64,000 nt of DNA, from NCBI GenBank assembly GCA_012729015.1, contig JAAYDY010000019.1, positions 1 to 64,000 on the forward strand, read 5' to 3'. Every line of letters starts with the position of its first letter. Position 1 is the first letter of the stretch. A model generated the notes under the pieces. That model was not told the origin of the DNA and did not search any database. It saw nothing but the letters and a program-made list of their open reading frames with translations. Position numbers and translations under genes: made by a program. Source of the stretch: Phycisphaerae bacterium (GTDB taxonomy: Bacteria; Planctomycetota; Phycisphaerae; FEN-1346; JAACEH01). Of this stretch, positions 7,876 to 16,626 are shown piece after piece.

Positions 7876-10632
7876 ATGAGAACCCTGTTTGCGTCGGTGC
7901 TTGTGCTGTTCCTGGTCGTACCCCTGTCGGCGGCGACGTACTACATTGACGTCGTCAACGGCGACGATACCACGGGTGACGGTTCCGAGCAGTCGCCCTG
8001 GGCCACCATGTCGAAGGCCGAGGCCAACGCCACCGGAGGCGATATCGTCTACCTCCGTGCGGGCACCTACCCGAAGTTCACGGCCAACAAGCTTTACACG
8101 CCCGTTCGCACCGATTACCTCGTGTGGAAGGCCTATCCGGGTGAGAGCGTGACCCTTGAGGGGCTGGACCTGAACCGCTATTGGACGCAACCCGACCTTG
8201 GCGGCTTTGTCTGCTACATGACCTTCGACGGGCTCTACATCCACAGCGATGCGACTGGGAATCTGGTTTCTGCCCAGGGGGCTTCCTATGTCAAGTTGCT
8301 CAATTGCATGGTTGAGGGTGATCGCGACTCCACGGGCCAAGTCATCTCCCTTCGCGACAGTCGCTACATCCTCATCGACGGATGCGATGTCAGCGAGGGC
8401 TGGTTCGACATCGTGCTCTGGGGCTGGGACCTGACGCTCCGCAACAGCACCGTGCACGGCGCCGTCGAGGATGCCATCCGCATCGTCAACGCAAAGGACA
8501 TCCTGGTCGAGGACTGCGAGATCTACGACGTCGGCAGGAACGACGAACTCCACAACGACGGCATCCAGTGGTTTTCCACGGCCAGCGGCCCTGTGGAACT
8601 CCAGATTCCGTGCAGCAACGTCACCTTCCGTCGCCTGCACATCCACGACATCGAGGACCAGGACTTCTGGGGCGCAGGCGGCATCTTCGGCACTCACACC
8701 AACTTCGTCTTCGAGAACCTGTTCCTGGAGGAGACTCCCACCGTTGCATGGGAACTGAATATCGGCGACACCGAGGCCGTCGTACGCAACTGCACAATCA
8801 TCGGTTCCATGCGCTTCACGCCCGGCAGCATCGGCGACGTCCGCAATACGATCACCGGCTCGTTGTACTGGGAGAACGGCTCCACCAAAACCTACGAGGA
8901 CTACAACTGCATCGGCACCCTGACCGGCAGCACGGCCGGTGCTCACACCCTGATCGGCTACAGCCCCGCCTACATGGACCCCGACAACGGCGACTTCCGC
9001 CTGTCGCCCGACTCGCCCTGCATCGACGCCGGGACCTCGGACTCGGTCCCTGCGACCGACTTCCTGGGCCTGCGGCGCATCGACACGGTCGGCGCGCCGA
9101 ACAACGGCGGCGGAAGCGACCCGTTCCATGACATGGGCGCCTTCGAGTACCAGGGCGCCGCGGGCGGACAACTCTGCGCCCCCCTGGCCGTCACGGTCAG
9201 CAACCTCGGGTCCGGCAGTGGCTCGGTCACCGTCACCGCCGACGGCTACTACGAGGTCACCCTGCGCGAGGATCGCTCCGGCGGCATCTCCAACTTCTAC
9301 GACCTGTCGGCCGACCCCGGCAAGACGCTCAACTTCTCCTCGGACGGAGCCTGGAGCAGCCGGATCATCGATGCCCGGTACTTCACCAACTCGCTCTTTG
9401 GCGGCATTCACAGCGGCCGAGTCCTGAGTGTCGTCTACAGCGATTCGCAGATGGTCGTGGTCAAGGTGACCGGAACGCACCTGGCCTCCGGATCCTATCT
9501 GCCGATGGATGCGTATTACACGTTCCATGCCCCGGTCTTCGAGGGGAGCTTCATCGACCTCGATGTGTTCATCGAGAACGACACGGAGAACACGCTCAGC
9601 AACAGCTTCATGTACGTGAATCTCACCGTCCGGAGCGACCCCACGGGGTACACGTTCGACTGGCAGGGAACAGGCACCGGCAGCGAGCCGGGCGACCGTT
9701 CGCTCATTGCCACCGTCGGGGAGACCTGCACCGTCCCCAATGTCGTCGCGGGCCGGTACTTCAAGTACACTGAACTGACGTTGCCGTCCGTCGGGGCCGG
9801 CTCCGACCTGACGCCGCCGGCGATGTCTCTGCGCGGGCCGGCGTCGTATCCTGTCGCTGCGGGCGAGGTCATTCACGACCACTACGTCCTCGCGACCAAC
9901 ATCGCCGCCGTGCCGACGATCTTCGTTGCCGACGACGGCGCCGGCACCGGTTCGGGCACGGTCACTGTCACCTGCCCGCGATTCTACGAGTTCGTCCTTG
10001 ATGAGGCGACGGGTTCGGGCATTCGCAAGATGTTCGATCTGCGCGTCGATCCGTTCCGCAAGACCAACCTGGCCGACACCGTGTTCTATCAGTCCTGCCT
10101 GTTCGACATGCGCGTATCCAGCAATTCCACCCTGCACAAGGGCAACACCGCCAACCGGCTCTCGGTCGTTGCCGACAACGGCAGCACAGCCGTCATTCGC
10201 TCGACGGGCGTCTGCATGGGATTGGACACCCAAATCGATTACGCATTCACTCCGCCGAATCAGACGGGGACCGACGTCGGCATCGACGTCACGTTTACCA
10301 ACAACACCGGCGCCGTGGTTCCGAGCTACAACGGAGACTACGTTTACCTGAAGGTGGCCCCCAACCCGTCGGGCTTGACGTTCGACTGGCAAGGTGCCGT
10401 GGATTCCGACGTGGACAACCACTGGATGATGGCCTCCGTGGGCCAGAACGCCACGGTCGCGCCGCTGGCGTCGGACCTCCTGATCAGCCTGCAGGAGTAC
10501 TCCTACGGCGACGTCCAGGCCACCGATGCGACGCCGGCGGAGATGTCGCTGAAGTTCGGCTCCGCCTCCTATGCCGTCAACGAGGTGCGCGTCCGGAGCT
10601 TCCTGCTCTCGACGAACATCGCGGACGAGTAA
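7876..10632 (+). CDS. Exported right-handed beta-helix protein with tandem C-terminal domains
   Basis: A 918-aa secreted protein. The start ATG has GGAGG 9 nt upstream, and residues 1-20 form a signal peptide ending LSAA. Residues 21-65 match the DUF1565-type lead-in to a beta-helix (YYIDVVNGDDTTGDGSEQSP, then GDIVYLRAGTY). Residues about 65-420 are parallel beta-helix repeats, a fold shared by pectate lyases, polysaccharide lyases and adhesins. From about residue 430 to the end, two copies of a ~230-residue domain follow in tandem. Each begins with a GSGSVTVT or GSGTVTVT strand, contains a FYDL/MFDL core and a TFDWQG motif, and ends in a STNIA-like strand. I do not recognise this domain. Catalytic residues cannot be assigned. 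Likely cell-surface or extracellular polysaccharide binding or cleavage. Confidence 0.85.
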   Translation: MRTLFASVLVLFLVVPLSAATYYIDVVNGDDTTGDGSEQSPWATMSKAEANATGGDIVYLRAGTYPKFTANKLYTPVRTDYLVWKAYPGESVTLEGLDLNRYWTQPDLGGFVCYMTFDGLYIHSDATGNLVSAQGASYVKLLNCMVEGDRDSTGQVISLRDSRYILIDGCDVSEGWFDIVLWGWDLTLRNSTVHGAVEDAIRIVNAKDILVEDCEIYDVGRNDELHNDGIQWFSTASGPVELQIPCSNVTFRRLHIHDIEDQDFWGAGGIFGTHTNFVFENLFLEETPTVAWELNIGDTEAVVRNCTIIGSMRFTPGSIGDVRNTITGSLYWENGSTKTYEDYNCIGTLTGSTAGAHTLIGYSPAYMDPDNGDFRLSPDSPCIDAGTSDSVPATDFLGLRRIDTVGAPNNGGGSDPFHDMGAFEYQGAAGGQLCAPLAVTVSNLGSGSGSVTVTADGYYEVTLREDRSGGISNFYDLSADPGKTLNFSSDGAWSSRIIDARYFTNSLFGGIHSGRVLSVVYSDSQMVVVKVTGTHLASGSYLPMDAYYTFHAPVFEGSFIDLDVFIENDTENTLSNSFMYVNLTVRSDPTGYTFDWQGTGTGSEPGDRSLIATVGETCTVPNVVAGRYFKYTELTLPSVGAGSDLTPPAMSLRGPASYPVAAGEVIHDHYVLATNIAAVPTIFVADDGAGTGSGTVTVTCPRFYEFVLDEATGSGIRKMFDLRVDPFRKTNLADTVFYQSCLFDMRVSSNSTLHKGNTANRLSVVADNGSTAVIRSTGVCMGLDTQIDYAFTPPNQTGTDVGIDVTFTNNTGAVVPSYNGDYVYLKVAPNPSGLTFDWQGAVDSDVDNHWMMASVGQNATVAPLASDLLISLQEYSYGDVQATDATPAEMSLKFGSASYAVNEVRVRSFLLSTNIADE

Positions 10633-10673
10633 GCACTGCGGACGCCGGTTCGACCAGACAGGCAGACGTAATT

Positions 10674-10713
10674 CGACGAGGGGAGGGGGACCAGGCGTCC
10701 TCCTCCCCCGTCG
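10674..10713 (+). terminator. Putative terminator after the beta-helix gene
   Basis: A GC-rich hairpin 42 bp after the stop codon, with arms CGACGAGGGGAGG and CCTCCTCCCCCGTCG (one mismatch or bulge). No strong U-tract follows, so it may work with the convergent cassette just downstream or simply protect the 3' end. Confidence 0.5.
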
Positions 10714-10831
10714 CACTTCCCGTGCTCTCCGCCGCGATGGGTTCGGTCGGCACGAGGCCGCGTGCCGGGTGCCGCGTCTGCCCCGTCAGGCATGGGGCGT
10801 CGGCCTTCTCCCGGAGTCGCGACCCGCGCAG

Positions 10832-10936
10832 AAAAAGGCCCGGCCGACGTTGCGTGGACATCGGCCGGGAGAAGGAGGCGAGTCCACGAGAGAGCTGGAC
10901 TCGACCTTGGAGGCGGGGCCCGACAAGGACCCCGCC
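10832..10936 (-). terminator. Three-hairpin 3' cassette with intrinsic terminator, copy 1
   Basis: Read on the minus strand, this begins 16 nt after the dockerin gene's stop. Hairpin 3 (10912-10936) has stem GGCGGGG/CCCCGCC with an 11-nt loop. Hairpin 2 (10880-10902) has stem GAGTCCA/TGGACTC. Hairpin 1 (10839-10869) has a perfect 9-bp stem CCCGGCCGA/TCGGCCGGG with a 13-nt loop and is followed by five U. The last hairpin is a textbook intrinsic terminator. The whole layout recurs at 14925-15031. Confidence 0.85.
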
Positions 10937-10952
10937 CTTGCGGTCTATGTGA

Positions 10953-13900
10953 CTACATCACGCCGTTCAGGATGTTGACCAGCAGCGACAGGTCCGTCGG
11001 CTCGGACCCGCCGTTCTTGTCCAGATCGAACGCATATTTATGGAACCCCGACGTGTCCATGCCGTTCAGCTTGTTGATCAACAGGCTCATGTCGGTCGGC
11101 TCCGCGCCACCGTTGCCGTCCAGGTCGCCCAGGGGCCGAACCTTGAACGGGACCTCAACGGTCGTCGGCTCGGCCGCCCGGTTGCCCTGGCACACCACCT
11201 CGATCACCAAGTCGCCCGTCGTCGGGGACTCCTTGTTCCGGTCGCTGCCCAGGATCAGCTTCTCCAGGTCCGTCGCGCCGTCGGCGAAGACCGTCTCGCC
11301 CGGACCGCTGTCGGCCTTCTTGCGGAGCGTCACCGCGACGCTGTCGTTGCCGTTCAGGTCGTTCACGGTCACCGTGAGGCCTACGCGATGGCCGCCACGC
11401 TCGAGCGACGCAGGGATGTTCTCGTACACCCAGTCCAGGCCGTCCTCGGTTGCCACCGACACATTCGGCGGCCCCCAGCCTTGGCCAATCTCGCCGGCCG
11501 TGGCCGCGAAGATCGCGATGCCGCGCGGCTGCTGGTTGACGGTCGGATTATTGTCGTACAGGCGCAGCCCCTTGAGCACCTTCTCCGGATTCAATGTCAG
11601 GGGCGCTGCGAACTCGTACAGGGCGTTGTCGCGAGGAACAATCTGGCCCACCCTGTAGTAGGTCGGCCAACTGCCGTAATCGTAGTGCCGACTCGTCTGC
11701 ACGATCTTCGCGAAGTCGGGGTGATCCGCAGTCAGATCGACGGGCCGCGGCGTGGTGTCGTTCTCGTCGTCCCAGGCCCAGATGATCTCCTCGGTGTCGT
11801 CGGCGTACACGGCGGCCAGACGCATGTAGCGGCCGCGGTAGTACGTGTACACCGGCGGCTCGACGTCCCAGTCGGCGTCCCACGAGCTGTTGAACGCGGC
11901 CAGCACGCAGTTGAGGCGCGGATAGGCCGCCTGCTGTCCGGCCGGCAGTTCCGCGTACGACTCGGTCTTCTGCCACTTGTACGTATTGTAGTCGCAGCCG
12001 ACGGCCATGGTGTTGAACATGATGCTCATGCCCTGGCTGGTCAGACGGTTGTAGCCGTTCGGCCCCAGTTGCGACTTCAGCGTGGCCGCATCGGCCGCTT
12101 CCACCAGGTCGCCGGGCATCACCGGGTTGCCGCTGGACGAGGCCATGTAGTAGTCCACGCCCGCGGCGCCGGCCAGGTACCCGCTCTCGGGCAACCCCTC
12201 GGTGCCGTCCACGTACTGCGGGTGCTGCCACTCCAGGTACGTCGTGTAGGTCTCGCGCGTGTCGTTGACGACGCACGCATGGCCGTTCTTGTAGACGCTC
12301 CAGACCAGCCAGCCGATGTCCGGGTTGCAGTCCGTCGGATAGATGGTCCCGCCGTCCTCCTCGTCGTAGTCGTACACGGCGTAGCCCTGGGCCCGCGTGC
12401 CGTTGTGGCCGTAGGTGCTCGGGTCGCCGGGGACGATAATGCCGCCGCGGTAGAGGTAGAGGGCCTTCATCTCGTTGGCCCCGAACAGCGAATCCACGTT
12501 GAACCCGCCCGAAATGTCGAGCTGCGTCAGGTCCAGGTTGGACTCGGCGGTCCGGACCTCCACCCACAGGCTGTCGGTAGCCGTGAAGCCGTCGCTGTCG
12601 GTGACGGTGAGCGTGATCTCCCAAGCGCCGACGTCGAGTGTGGCTGCGGCCGTCTCGCCCGTGGCCACCTGCTGGCCGTACCAACTCCAGACGTAGCTGA
12701 CGAGCGTTCCGTTGGGATCGGACGAGGCCGACCCGTCCAGCAGCACCTGCTCATCGCCCGATACGTCCGCGTCCACCACGACCTGGTCCGGACCGGCGTT
12801 GGCCACAGGCATGTCCGTCTCGTCGTAGACGGTGACGGTGGCTGCCCCGGCGAGGGCGATCGGATCCTCAGGCGGGCTGTCGTCCACGGTGACGGTCAGC
12901 GACTTGACGCCGCGCGCGTCGTTGGTGAACTCGTACACGTACACGCCCGCCTCCGTCTCGCCGACGAAGCTGATGGTGCTGGTGCCGTCGCCGCTTACGG
13001 CGATGTCAATCGCCTCTTCGAGGCCCGTGACGGCGTTCTGGTTCTCGTCCATCAGGGTGACGGTCACGACGGCCGGCACGGAGCCGTCGGCCGGAATGCG
13101 GTCGGGCGAGGCCGCGACCGTAGACGAGGCTGGATCGGGCCGTCCGACTTCGTCGCTGGCGGCATAGGCCGTCGCCGCCCAGATGGCCGCCCCGCGCATG
13201 TACGTCGTCATCGTCGGGTTCGCGTCGTCCAGCCGGAAGCCCCACAGCACCTTGTTCTTGTTCAATGCGAACGGCGCGCTGAATTCATAGACCGTTCGCG
13301 TGGCGGCAATTACCTTGCCTCGAAGGGTGGTTGCCACGTAGTAGGCCTGCGTGCACGTGTAGGCCGGGCTGAACCCGCTGAAGGGGGCTCCGGTGTTGTC
13401 CATCTGCGGGCGCAGGTCGCCGGCCGACTCCGACCACGCCCAGAGCAATTGGGCGTCGGTGCCGCCGTCGCCATACAGGGCATAGATCCGCTTCATCCGC
13501 GCGCCGTGGGTGGCGATGGGCGAGTTGTCCATCGCGGCCACCAGGAAGTTGACGTTGTTGTAGCGACCCTTCTGGGCCTCCGGCAGTTCGGCCGTCACGG
13601 CGCCGTCCTGAAGCAGGCTCGCCGGGTTTCGCGTCATGCTGGCCATGACGTTGAACTTCACGGCCAGGGGTGACCCGGAGATGATGCCGCCGGCGGTGTA
13701 GGCGGTGGTGTCGGCCACCTCGGTCCAGTCGCCGGGCAGCGTGGCGTTGCCCATGTGCGACGCCATGTGGTACGTGCGGTCGGCTCCGGCGATGACTCCG
13801 TCCGCGGGCATGCCCTGCGTGCCGGTCACATACCCGGGCTTCAGCCAACTGGCATCGTTCGGGCCGGCGTAGCCCAGGTAGGTGGTGCCGTCGAGCATGC

Positions 13901-14204
13901 ATCCCAGGGCCTCGGCCACGGAGGCATCCACGTTGCTGACGAGCATGTAGTTGTATGAGACCAGGCAGTTCGGCCCGTTGTGCTGCGTGCCGACGCCCAT
14001 CATGTCGTTACCCTGCATCTCAAACAGGTCGATGCCCCAGTAGTCCAACTCGTGCTGCACCAGGGCCTGGTACTCCTTGACGCCGCAGAAGATGTCCCAG
14101 TTGAAGCCACTCGAAATATCGAGCTGAACCTCCTGGGCCGACGTCCGCATCGCCGTGCCACCGATCAGCAGAATGGCACACGTCAAGACTGACCATCGTC
14201 GCAT
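10953..14204 (-). CDS. Exported Ig/PKD surface protein with C-terminal type I dockerin
   Basis: A 1083-aa secreted protein. GGAGG lies 8 nt before the chosen ATG; residues 1-24 are a signal peptide. Order: repeat domain A (about 26-375, starting QLDISSGFNWDIFCG), an invasin-like Ig domain (about 385-475), a PKD domain (about 490-575, ANAGPDQVVVDADVSG to LTVTDSDGF), repeat domain B (about 578-915, starting QLDISGGFNVDSLFG), an Ig-like stretch, then a dockerin at 1025-1083. The dockerin has two calcium loops, DLDGNGGAEPTD and DLDKNGGSEPTD, each with Asp/Asn at positions 1, 3, 5 and 12. Domains A and B are internal duplicates of a module I cannot name. The dockerin implies docking to a cohesin or use as a surface-retention tag; no cohesin is visible here. 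The promoter is probably at 14506-14534. Confidence 0.85.
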   Translation of the reverse strand: MRRWSVLTCAILLIGGTAMRTSAQEVQLDISSGFNWDIFCGVKEYQALVQHELDYWGIDLFEMQGNDMMGVGTQHNGPNCLVSYNYMLVSNVDASVAEALGCMLDGTTYLGYAGPNDASWLKPGYVTGTQGMPADGVIAGADRTYHMASHMGNATLPGDWTEVADTTAYTAGGIISGSPLAVKFNVMASMTRNPASLLQDGAVTAELPEAQKGRYNNVNFLVAAMDNSPIATHGARMKRIYALYGDGGTDAQLLWAWSESAGDLRPQMDNTGAPFSGFSPAYTCTQAYYVATTLRGKVIAATRTVYEFSAPFALNKNKVLWGFRLDDANPTMTTYMRGAAIWAATAYAASDEVGRPDPASSTVAASPDRIPADGSVPAVVTVTLMDENQNAVTGLEEAIDIAVSGDGTSTISFVGETEAGVYVYEFTNDARGVKSLTVTVDDSPPEDPIALAGAATVTVYDETDMPVANAGPDQVVVDADVSGDEQVLLDGSASSDPNGTLVSYVWSWYGQQVATGETAAATLDVGAWEITLTVTDSDGFTATDSLWVEVRTAESNLDLTQLDISGGFNVDSLFGANEMKALYLYRGGIIVPGDPSTYGHNGTRAQGYAVYDYDEEDGGTIYPTDCNPDIGWLVWSVYKNGHACVVNDTRETYTTYLEWQHPQYVDGTEGLPESGYLAGAAGVDYYMASSSGNPVMPGDLVEAADAATLKSQLGPNGYNRLTSQGMSIMFNTMAVGCDYNTYKWQKTESYAELPAGQQAAYPRLNCVLAAFNSSWDADWDVEPPVYTYYRGRYMRLAAVYADDTEEIIWAWDDENDTTPRPVDLTADHPDFAKIVQTSRHYDYGSWPTYYRVGQIVPRDNALYEFAAPLTLNPEKVLKGLRLYDNNPTVNQQPRGIAIFAATAGEIGQGWGPPNVSVATEDGLDWVYENIPASLERGGHRVGLTVTVNDLNGNDSVAVTLRKKADSGPGETVFADGATDLEKLILGSDRNKESPTTGDLVIEVVCQGNRAAEPTTVEVPFKVRPLGDLDGNGGAEPTDMSLLINKLNGMDTSGFHKYAFDLDKNGGSEPTDLSLLVNILNGVM

Positions 14205-14505
14205 TGCCTCATCCTCCTTCCAAAGCCATAGACCGTCCCTGCGATGGCCCCCCAGGCAGGCCGGGGGCCGACGTGCTCGTCGCGCGAGGGGTATCGATGA
14301 GAACACGCACCCCGAACGACGGAGCCAGAAGGGAAGCCGCATTACTCATCCAAGGTGGCTTATCAAGAAGGCGAATGCGTCTTCGGATACGAGTTGCACA
14401 CGGCTGCTGCCGCACGGAGCCACGACGAGGGGATGCGATATGCCTCCGTTCGGCGTCAGGAGGGATTCACTTCCCAGAATCGGTTAACTGCTCCGGCGAC
14501 AGTTA

Positions 14506-14534
14506 ATTATGAACCACCGCGGATGGCGCAGCAA
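14506..14534 (-). promoter_or_regulatory. Sigma-70-like promoter of the dockerin gene
   Basis: On the minus strand: -35 TTGCTG (14529-14534), a 17-bp spacer, and -10 CATAAT (14506-14511) followed by TAA. The -10 lies 302 bp from the start codon, giving a leader of about 295 nt. The same design occurs at 25682-25710 and 32133-32161. Sequence upstream includes TCAAGCACCGGCCGGAT (14552-14568), nearly matched upstream of the third copy. Confidence 0.6.
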
Positions 14535-14782
14535 GCGTAAGCGGCCTGAATTCAAGCACCGGCCGGATCGCTTGCCAGGCAGCCGTAAGTGTTTGGAAAA
14601 CAAGGGGTTCAGTTCTTTCTGGGCTCTTGCGATACGGTGCCATGGGGCAGGCCTGGGAGAATCTTGCATGAGGCATGCGGGGGCATAGCGGCGAAAGTTC
14701 ATCAGATGCTTTCCACCAGTCCTCGGAGAATGCAGAAGTGTGTATGTTCGTGTTCTGGGACGGAGCGGCGGAGGATCGGCCG

Positions 14783-14809
14783 CCCCTACGGTGAGCGCGG
14801 CCGTAGGGG
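14783..14809. repeat. CCCCTACGG hairpin
   Basis: Perfect 9-bp inverted repeat CCCCTACGG / CCGTAGGGG separated by 9 nt. The same arm sequence bounds the element at 38172-38270, suggesting a small dispersed palindromic family. Confidence 0.6.
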
Positions 14810-14836
14810 GGGGCTGGACCCACGCGGGCTCTGTCG

Positions 14837-14885
14837 CTCGACCCTCACCGCCCTTCGCTGGAAGCTCGGGGCACCTCCCCCTGGA
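14837..14885. repeat. CTCACCGCCC intergenic repeat, partial copy
   Basis: Shares the block TCGACCCTCACCGCCC, then GCTCGGGGCACCTC and CCCTG, with the longer element at 57307-57465. Only the left half is recognisable here. It is non-coding and resembles a miniature inverted-repeat element remnant. Confidence 0.65.
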
Positions 14886-14924
14886 AGGGGAGTGCAGCGG
14901 CTTCCCGCAAATGCCGGATGAAGC

Positions 14925-15031
14925 AAAAAGAGGGCCCGGCCGACGTTGCGTGGACATCGGCCGGGCGAAGGAGGCGAGTCCAGAGAAAGCCGGACTCGAC
15001 CATGGAGGCGAAGACCCACGAGGGCTTCGCC
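14925..15031 (-). terminator. Three-hairpin 3' cassette with intrinsic terminator, copy 2
   Basis: Read on the minus strand, this begins 8 nt after the acetylesterase stop. Hairpin 3 (15007-15031) has stem GGCGAAG/CTTCGCC with an 11-nt loop. Hairpin 2 (14976-14997) has stem GAGTCC/GGACTC. Hairpin 1 (14935-14965) has stem CCCGGCCGA/TCGGCCGGG with the same 13-nt loop as copy 1, then a U-rich tail. Spacings between the hairpins are identical to those in copy 1. Confidence 0.85.
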
Positions 15032-15039
15032 TTTGCGGC

Positions 15040-16548
15040 TCACGGTTGCCAGTCGTCCGTTCGCAGCGGCGACGCCGGCAGGCCCTCCCGGTTGTAGAGG
15101 TTCCCGTCCGGAGCGTTCGCCCAGTTGTAGCGAACGGCCACGGGGGCCTTCACGTTGTCGTTCCACACGACGACCTCGTTGCCCTCGATCGTCGCGCTGG
15201 CCCAGACGAACTTGCGATCTTCGCCGGCAATGGCGAAGTGTCTCAGCGGCTCGCCGTTCGGCGTCATGAGTCCGCCGCCGACGTGCTTGAACGTCAGCCG
15301 GATGCGACCGCCTTCCACCTTGGCCGACTCGAAGATCGGGCCGCTGTATACAAGGTCGCGGCCGTAGGCGATCTTCATCGCCGCCAGGGCCAGACGTTCG
15401 CCGATCTCGCGTTTGCGCGGCGGATGGAGGTTGGCCGCCTCGCCCACGTCGATGCTCACCGCCAGGCCGACGTTCGGCAGGGCCAGGGCACGCAACTGCG
15501 CCTCGCGCACCTGCGCCCATTGGCTTGGTCCGGGCTGCTGTTCGATCTTGCCGCAGTTCGGCAGCTGAACGATCAGGAACGGGAAGTCGCCCAGGCCCCA
15601 GTTCTTCCGCCAGTGGCCGATCATGGCCTTAAGCAGGTGCTCGTACGTGCCGGAGTAGTTGCAGTTGGATTCGCCCTGATACCAGATGGCGCCGTGGATC
15701 GTGTAGGCGGTCAGCGGCGCGATCAGCCCGTTGTACAGGTTGCCCGGATTCCAGGCCGATGCATTCCAGCCGGTCCGCGGGGGCTCTGGCGGGGCCTCCC
15801 GCCCGGCGGCCGCAGCTTCTTCAACTTCCTTCTTCCACTGGGCCAGAGTCTCAAGGTACTTGTGATAGGCATCCATGAGCTGATCCTGCCGCTCAATGGA
15901 CTTCTGGTAGACCGGGTCGTCCTGGAAGGCACTGCGTTCCATCCAGGCTTCGATCACCGTCGCGCCGACGGCGCTGTAGACCAGCCCCACAGGCTTCCTC
16001 AGTTCCGCGTGCAACCGGCTGCCGAAGTAGTACGAGACGGCCGAGAAACTCCGTATGTTCTGCGGCGCGCAGACGACCCACTTGCCCTTGCAGTCGTCCT
16101 GCGGGACGTCGTTGCCGATCGAGTTGACGCGGAAGTAGCGGATTTCCGGATAGTCGGCTGCCGCGGCGGCCTCGGCGCCGCCCGTCGAGCCCGACACGGT
16201 CACCTGGATGTTCGACTGGCCCGAGCAGAGCCACACCTCGCCGACCAGGATGTTCTTCACGACGATGCTGTTGGTTCCGGCGATGGTCATCTCGTGCGGC
16301 CCGCCGGCCGGCATCGGCTCCAGGGCGACTCTCCAGCGGCCGGCCGCATCGGCCTCCGCCGAGACGCGCTGTTCGCCCAGCGAAACGGTCACTTTCTCGC
16401 CCGGCGCCGCCTTGCCCCAGATCGACACGCGTTGTCCCTGCTGAATCACCATGTTGTCGCTGATCAAGGCGGGCAACGACACGTCGGCGCTGGCGGCGCC
16501 GCACGCGCACAGCAGAACCGCACACGCGATACCTGCGATTTTCCTCAT
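15040..16548 (-). CDS. Exported sialate O-acetylesterase (SASA/DUF303 family)
   Basis: A 502-aa exported carbohydrate esterase. I start at the ATG with GAGGAG about 8 nt upstream, giving a signal peptide (residues 1-21, ending AASA). An N-terminal beta-sandwich (about 25-100) leads into the catalytic core. Ser112 sits in VGEVWLCSGQSN, the family's nucleophile block. AIWYQGESN (about 288-295) and the distal histidine in NLHPPRKREIGERLAL (His375) are also present. The family removes O-acetyl groups from sialic acids and from xylan-type or other acetylated glycans; the natural substrate is unknown. It ends in the three-hairpin cassette and lies 78 bp downstream of the transglutaminase-like gene, so both may share a transcript. 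Confidence 0.9.
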   Translation of the reverse strand: MRKIAGIACAVLLCACGAASADVSLPALISDNMVIQQGQRVSIWGKAAPGEKVTVSLGEQRVSAEADAAGRWRVALEPMPAGGPHEMTIAGTNSIVVKNILVGEVWLCSGQSNIQVTVSGSTGGAEAAAAADYPEIRYFRVNSIGNDVPQDDCKGKWVVCAPQNIRSFSAVSYYFGSRLHAELRKPVGLVYSAVGATVIEAWMERSAFQDDPVYQKSIERQDQLMDAYHKYLETLAQWKKEVEEAAAAGREAPPEPPRTGWNASAWNPGNLYNGLIAPLTAYTIHGAIWYQGESNCNYSGTYEHLLKAMIGHWRKNWGLGDFPFLIVQLPNCGKIEQQPGPSQWAQVREAQLRALALPNVGLAVSIDVGEAANLHPPRKREIGERLALAAMKIAYGRDLVYSGPIFESAKVEGGRIRLTFKHVGGGLMTPNGEPLRHFAIAGEDRKFVWASATIEGNEVVVWNDNVKAPVAVRYNWANAPDGNLYNREGLPASPLRTDDWQP

Positions 16549-16626
16549 CGTGCGAATCTCCTCAACGGGCACATCGGTTCGGCTACTCATGATTCCGCAA
16601 GCTCACGCTCCCGGGCGCCCTGGGCG

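Larger units (their letters stand above)
14205..15039. other. Long intergenic region upstream of the dockerin gene
   Basis: About 835 bp. It holds the likely promoter (14506-14534) and ~295-nt leader of the dockerin gene, a CCCCTACGG hairpin (14783-14809), a copy of the CTCACCGCCC repeat (14837-14885), and the three-hairpin cassette that ends the upstream acetylesterase gene (14925-15031). No gene is apparent. Confidence 0.6.

Noticed and set aside
7834..10716. Long minus-strand frame opposite the beta-helix gene
   Set aside because: Same antisense effect; no signal peptide or motif, and the plus-strand frame has a clear signal peptide and ribosome site.
14205..14499. Riboswitch in the long leaders (also 25403-25680 and 31845-32130)
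   Set aside because: I compared the three leaders by eye and found no shared structure or known aptamer core. A covariance search would be decisive.
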